Positions 5,238 through 7,650 of a stretch of 7,650 bases of DNA are shown here, piece after piece; the stretch's first letter is position 1; each line of letters begins with the position of its first letter. The stretch spans positions 1 through 7,650 of the forward strand of contig JABDOU010000125.1 of NCBI GenBank assembly GCA_013043085.1, in the 5' to 3' direction. This stretch comes from Acidimicrobiia bacterium. Lineage in GTDB: Bacteria; Actinomycetota; Acidimicrobiia; Spongiisociales; SHLN01. The translations under genes and the position numbers were made by a program. Under the pieces are notes generated by a model. That model saw only the letters and a program-made list of their open reading frames with translations, ran no database searches and was not told the origin of the DNA.

Positions 5238-5329
5238 ATGACCACCGCCAATGTGACACCAACTGCCACGACCACCATGGCGATATCAGCCGGCTTACGT
5301 TCGGCCGGTCGGAACGGATTGAATCCCAT
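5219..5329 (-). CDS. 36-residue single-pass membrane protein
   Basis: From the ATG at 5329 to the TGA at 5219 (minus strand) the reading is MGFNPFRPAERKPADI, then a continuous hydrophobic segment of about 17 residues (17-33), ending WALMA. The short positively charged N-terminus followed by one membrane helix predicts a single-pass protein with the N-terminus inside. The NPFRP start and overall plan recall tiny conserved actinobacterial membrane proteins, from memory only. It overlaps the start of the zinc-protein gene by 19 bp, forming a probable two-gene operon. No Shine-Dalgarno sequence is visible; instead an 8-9-bp hairpin ends 10 nt before the ATG. It is short enough to be missed by usual length cutoffs. 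The reading frame is clear; expression is inferred. Confidence 0.65.
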   Translation of the reverse strand: MGFNPFRPAERKPADIAMVVVAVGVTLAVVIWALMA

Positions 5330-5339
5330 GTCGTGATGC

Positions 5340-5359
5340 TAAAGCCGACTTCGGCTTTA
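5340..5359. repeat. Near-perfect hairpin/palindrome before the small membrane-protein gene
   Basis: TAAAGCCGA (5340-5348) and TCGGCTTTA (5351-5359) are perfect inverted arms separated by CT, giving 7-9 base pairs depending on loop size. It starts 10 bp upstream of the small membrane-protein ATG (minus strand), where a ribosome binding site would be expected, and 69 bp upstream of the divergent crotonase gene. The A-rich left and T-rich right edges are terminator-like in both directions, but neither side has a long T tract. It may be an operator, a translation-blocking hairpin or a bidirectional insulator. Confidence 0.6.
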
Positions 5360-5416
5360 CACCGCCGGCTCTCGGATACAAATATCGATTTCAGGGTTCC
5401 CGACGCCGGCACTTGG

Positions 5417-5422
5417 TAGCCT
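5417..5422 (+). promoter_or_regulatory. Candidate leaderless -10 element of the crotonase gene (TAGCCT)
   Basis: TAGCCT fits TANNNT and ends exactly 6 nt before the ATG at 5429, the same spacing as in front of the LLM gene. No Shine-Dalgarno sequence is present. No clear -35 is visible, although an AT-rich patch lies at 5375-5392. Confidence 0.4.
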
Positions 5423-5428
5423 CGTCGA

Positions 5429-6208
5429 ATGGTGCCTACAGACGAATTACTGATTGAAGACCGAGGACCTGCCCGATGGATCACCCTCAATAGGCCCGAT
5501 CGTTTGAACGCGATAGCCCCCGACGGCTGGGATGGTGTTCGCGAGGCGATTGAGGCGTTCGAAGCATCCGAACAGCGCGTGATGGTCCTCACCGGTTCCG
5601 GAAGAGGATTCTGTGCGGGTGCCGACCTGACGCCCACCGACATAAGCCACCTGGTGGAGGGCGGGGGAGTCGAAACCATGAAGACCGTCGGGCGCGCCGC
5701 GCAGGCGTTGCATGATGTCTCAAAGCCAACGATTGCCGCTGTGAATGGTGTGGCGGCAGGAGCGGGGATGAATATGGCGTTGGGCTGTGACATCGTTCTG
5801 GGATCGCCGGATGCCCGATTTACAGAGGTGTTCGTTCGCCGCGGCCTCACCGTTGATTTCGGCGGATCGTTTTATCTACCCCGGCACGTTGGTCTTCAAC
5901 GCGCGAAAGAACTGTCCATGACAGGCCGCGTCGTGGATGCCCAGGAAGCGCTGCGGATCGGACTTCTGCTCGAGATCGTTGAGGATCTTCCGACCCGTGC
6001 CCAGGAACTCGCAGAGACGATCGCCGCGAACGCCCCGCTCGGCCTGGCGTCCGTCAGGGCCAACATGAATGCGTCGTTTCAACGGACCCTGGCCGAAGCC
6101 CTCGAAGCCGAGGGTGCGGCACAGGTCGTGTGTTTCGGATCCTCTGACATGGCCGAAGGAGTGGCGGCCTTCGGCGAGAAGCGATCCCCACGGTTCACCG
6201 GCGCCTGA
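5429..6208 (+). CDS. Enoyl-CoA hydratase/isomerase (crotonase) family protein
   Basis: A 259-residue crotonase-fold enzyme acting on acyl-CoA thioesters in the cytoplasm. Landmarks are ITLNRPDRLNAI (18-29), the oxyanion-hole loop FCAGADL (61-67), KPTIAAVNGVAAGAG (99-113) with the second oxyanion contact, LGCDIVLGSPDARF (118-131) and RRGLTVDFGGSFYLPRHVG (137-155). The two glutamates of true enoyl-CoA hydratases (rat Glu144 and Glu164) align with Asn115 and Phe135, so simple hydration is unlikely. Asp143 in VDFGG sits where PaaG-type isomerases and dienoyl-CoA isomerases carry their catalytic Asp. An isomerase or another crotonase reaction is therefore the better guess. The ATG at 5429 gives the normal N-terminus. 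The gene is divergent from the small membrane-protein/zinc-protein pair. The family is certain; the substrate is not. Confidence 0.93.
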   Translation: MVPTDELLIEDRGPARWITLNRPDRLNAIAPDGWDGVREAIEAFEASEQRVMVLTGSGRGFCAGADLTPTDISHLVEGGGVETMKTVGRAAQALHDVSKPTIAAVNGVAAGAGMNMALGCDIVLGSPDARFTEVFVRRGLTVDFGGSFYLPRHVGLQRAKELSMTGRVVDAQEALRIGLLLEIVEDLPTRAQELAETIAANAPLGLASVRANMNASFQRTLAEALEAEGAAQVVCFGSSDMAEGVAAFGEKRSPRFTGA

Positions 6209-6241
6209 GGAAGTTTTCGCCTCACCGCATGCGGCCCGTCA

Positions 6242-6271
6242 CGGACGGCTAATCCCGGACGGTGTTATAAA
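6242..6271 (+). promoter_or_regulatory. Candidate promoter of the DUF4038 gene with a CGGACGG direct repeat
   Basis: TATAAA (6266-6271) is the best -10-like hexamer in the window and stands in an otherwise GC-rich stretch. CGGACGG occurs twice, at 6242-6248 and 6256-6262, 14 bp apart; the first copy falls at -35 spacing. This is not a TTGACA-type -35, so an alternative sigma factor or activator sites are possible. Transcription would start near 6278-6281, just before the paired leader strand. Confidence 0.4.
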
Positions 6272-6281
6272 GGCCGCCAGA

Positions 6282-6358
6282 CCCATCAATGTGTGCACAG
6301 GATCCCAATACACTGATCCCGGCAGCTGCGACGCTGCCTGATGGGCACATTGATTTGG
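6282..6358 (+). ncRNA. Structured 5' leader, candidate cis-regulatory RNA
   Basis: An outer stem pairs ATCAATGTG (6285-6293) with CACATTGAT (6346-6354), 9 bp, with CC (6283-6284) and GG (6357-6358) able to extend it past a bulge. Inside are a 5-bp stem GGATC (6300-6304) with GATCC (6315-6319) and a 6-bp stem GGCAGC (6321-6326) with GCTGCC (6333-6338), giving a three-way junction. The 5' strand has a competing partner: CCCATCA (6282-6288) pairs perfectly with TGATGGG (6339-6345). The two foldings share 6285-6288 and cannot coexist. The outer stem ends about 5 nt before the ribosome binding site (6363-6366), so switching could alter translation. It matches no riboswitch class I know. The pairing is seen; the function is inferred. 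Confidence 0.5.
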
Positions 6359-6371
6359 AAAAGGGAACTTC

Positions 6372-7650
6372 ATGGAGCGCCGTTCGCTGACGGGCGTTGA
6401 AGCAGCACCGTCCAGGCTCCGCGTACGGGGTGGGCGCGCCAGGTCTTTCAAGGATGGGGGAGCTGCGTCCTACTCCGTAGTCATCGCGATTGTGGGCCTT
6501 GTGCTCGCATTCTCGTCATCCTCTCTGGCTACCGCAACGAACCATTTCGATGTCTACGACACAGCTTGGGAATTGCCCGTCTACTCGATCGATAGTGAAC
6601 TCGACGCATATATGCAGCACCTGTCTGGTGCCGGCTTCACCGGGGTCTGGATCTCCGTAGCCCCGATCTCCGGTCAGCTGCTCAACGAGCAGAACAGTCA
6701 TGGCCAAACGCTCGGAAGCTTCGGAAACCCGAATAGCGCCTATTTCGATCACATCGATCACATCCTCACCGCAGCTAACAATCACAACATCAAGGTTGGA
6801 TTGGTCGTCGGTTGGGCACAGAAATACGTTGGCAATTCAGGCGCTTACCACAACGGCGGAAACGCTCCGCTCACCACATCAAACGCCCGTGCATACGGAT
6901 CGTTCCTTGCCAATCGCTACGCGAACAACCCGGCGGTCGGCATGTGGGTATTCGGCGGCGACTACTTCTCCATTTCTGGCGGTGCCAGTGACGAGCTGAA
7001 CAACGTCGGCGTGTGGCAGGAGCTCAAGGCGGGGCTCGTCGCAGGCGGAGCCGATCAAACAACTGCTTATCACGGACATCACTATGTCCAGGGGATCTGG
7101 AATCAGAGTTTCTTCGACATTGCTGCCCCTCTGACCGGCCACTGCTCGCCGGCAAGCGAAGCGCGTCAGGAGCTGGCAAGTGTTCTCGGACAAACGAGCA
7201 AACCCGTCATTGCCGCCGAGATGCGGTACGAGGACTTCGTTGCAGACTGGTGCCCCGGTGGAAACATGACAGCCGGTCCGCAAGATGTGCTCGACGATGT
7301 GACCGTCGCGGTCGAGGTTGGAACCGCCGGTCTTGTCTATGGGCACGATGATCGATGGGACTGGGCGGCCGACGGCGGGCAGCGACCCTCTTCTTCTCTG
7401 GGATCCGGCGGCGAGGTTCTCATGATGAGCTACCTGGGTTACGGCTCTGGCGGGCCTCCACCAATCGCAAGAGCCGACAGTGCAAACGTTGTCGAAGGCA
7501 ACACGGTTTCGATCCCGGTCATGAACAACGACACGTACGCCAGCAGCCCGTCTTTGTCTGTTTCTCAGTTCCCTGCACGAGGTTCGATTGCCATCAACGG
7601 AACGACGATCGCATACACCCACGACGGGTCGGAGACAACGTCTGACTCGT
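6372..7650 (+). CDS. Secreted DUF4038 glycosidase-like protein with Ig-like domain, 3' end outside window
   Basis: The frame from the ATG at 6372 stays open for 426 codons to the window edge. GGGA (6363-6366), 5 nt upstream, is a good ribosome binding site. Residues 1-32 are basic, 33-55 hydrophobic, ending LATA with a likely signal peptidase I site after Ala55 (AxA). Residues about 57-355 resemble the DUF4038 (apiosidase-like, GH140-related) TIM barrel: DTAWEL (63-68), AYFDHIDHILTAANNHNIKV (123-142), AYGSFLANRYANNPAVGMWV (174-193), GGD (195-197), AYHGHH (232-237) and KPVIAAEMRYED (277-288). Asp197 and Glu283 are candidate catalytic acids by analogy with GH140 enzymes. Residues from about 364 on (ARADSANVVEGNTVSIPVMN, then NDT and GSIAINGTTIAYTHDGSE) start a bacterial Ig/cadherin-like repeat. 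Probably an exported enzyme acting on glycans; the substrate is unknown. Confidence 0.85.
   Translation, partial: MERRSLTGVEAAPSRLRVRGGRARSFKDGGAASYSVVIAIVGLVLAFSSSSLATATNHFDVYDTAWELPVYSIDSELDAYMQHLSGAGFTGVWISVAPISGQLLNEQNSHGQTLGSFGNPNSAYFDHIDHILTAANNHNIKVGLVVGWAQKYVGNSGAYHNGGNAPLTTSNARAYGSFLANRYANNPAVGMWVFGGDYFSISGGASDELNNVGVWQELKAGLVAGGADQTTAYHGHHYVQGIWNQSFFDIAAPLTGHCSPASEARQELASVLGQTSKPVIAAEMRYEDFVADWCPGGNMTAGPQDVLDDVTVAVEVGTAGLVYGHDDRWDWAADGGQRPSSSLGSGGEVLMMSYLGYGSGGPPPIARADSANVVEGNTVSIPVMNNDTYASSPSLSVSQFPARGSIAINGTTIAYTHDGSETTSDS

Noticed and set aside
6206..6224. Stem TGAGG/CCTCA after the crotonase gene as a terminator
   Set aside because: Only 5 bp, overlapping the stop codon, and no T tract follows.
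1893..6236. 11-mer CGCATGCGGCC present in two intergenic regions (1893-1903 and 6226-6236)
   Set aside because: Several chance 11-bp matches are expected in a window of this size, and the flanks do not match.
6291..6350. c-di-GMP (GEMM-I) riboswitch in the leader
   Set aside because: Only the edges GCACAGG and GATGG recall that class. The GCAAAGCC core and the tetraloop-receptor elements are absent.
6879..7622. 247-residue minus-strand frame
   Set aside because: Antisense to the DUF4038 barrel, which reads through with conserved motifs. The reverse frame has none.

Overview
The window looks chromosomal and comes from a moderately GC-rich actinobacterium. The evidence is the housekeeping order trmD, rplS, lepB, DUF2469, yraN (DUF2469 is essentially an actinobacterial family), an F420-type luciferase-like oxidoreductase, and a small CxxC...HWHxxCW zinc protein of actinobacterial type. 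Acidimicrobiia is a guess. No rRNA, tRNA, CRISPR array, insertion sequence or phage gene was seen.

Left part (1-1041, minus strand): 18 codons of a gene leaving the left edge, perhaps a TetR-type regulator. Next comes a 278-residue protein with a repetitive charged N-terminal half and a C-terminal YbjQ/UPF0145 domain. It diverges from trmD across a 44-bp gap that holds promoter elements.

Housekeeping block (1086-4032, plus strand): trmD (tRNA m1G37 methyltransferase), a 292-bp spacer with a strong hairpin and short repeats, rplS (ribosomal protein L19), lepB (signal peptidase I), a DUF2469 protein and a YraN/UPF0102 nuclease-fold protein. Compared with the mycobacterial order, rpsP-KH-rimM are missing upstream of trmD and rnhB is missing between lepB and DUF2469.

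Metabolic and small-protein block (4056-6208): an F420-type LLM oxidoreductase (plus), a convergent minus-strand pair, and a divergent crotonase-family gene (plus). The pair is a 36-residue single-pass membrane protein overlapping a 70-residue zinc-binding protein. A near-perfect hairpin sits just upstream of the 36-residue gene. lepB, the LLM gene and the crotonase gene share a TAG(G/C)(G/C)T element 6-8 nt before the ATG and lack a clear Shine-Dalgarno sequence, which suggests leaderless transcripts.

Right part (6209-7650): a likely promoter, then a leader of about 80 nt with two local hairpins. Its 5' strand can pair with either of two adjacent downstream strands, ending next to the ribosome binding site. 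It precedes a large secreted protein (signal peptide, DUF4038 glycosidase-like barrel, start of a bacterial Ig-like domain) that runs off the right edge. This leader is the best candidate for an undescribed regulatory element. LepB would be the expected peptidase for the exported protein, but nothing shows a specific link.
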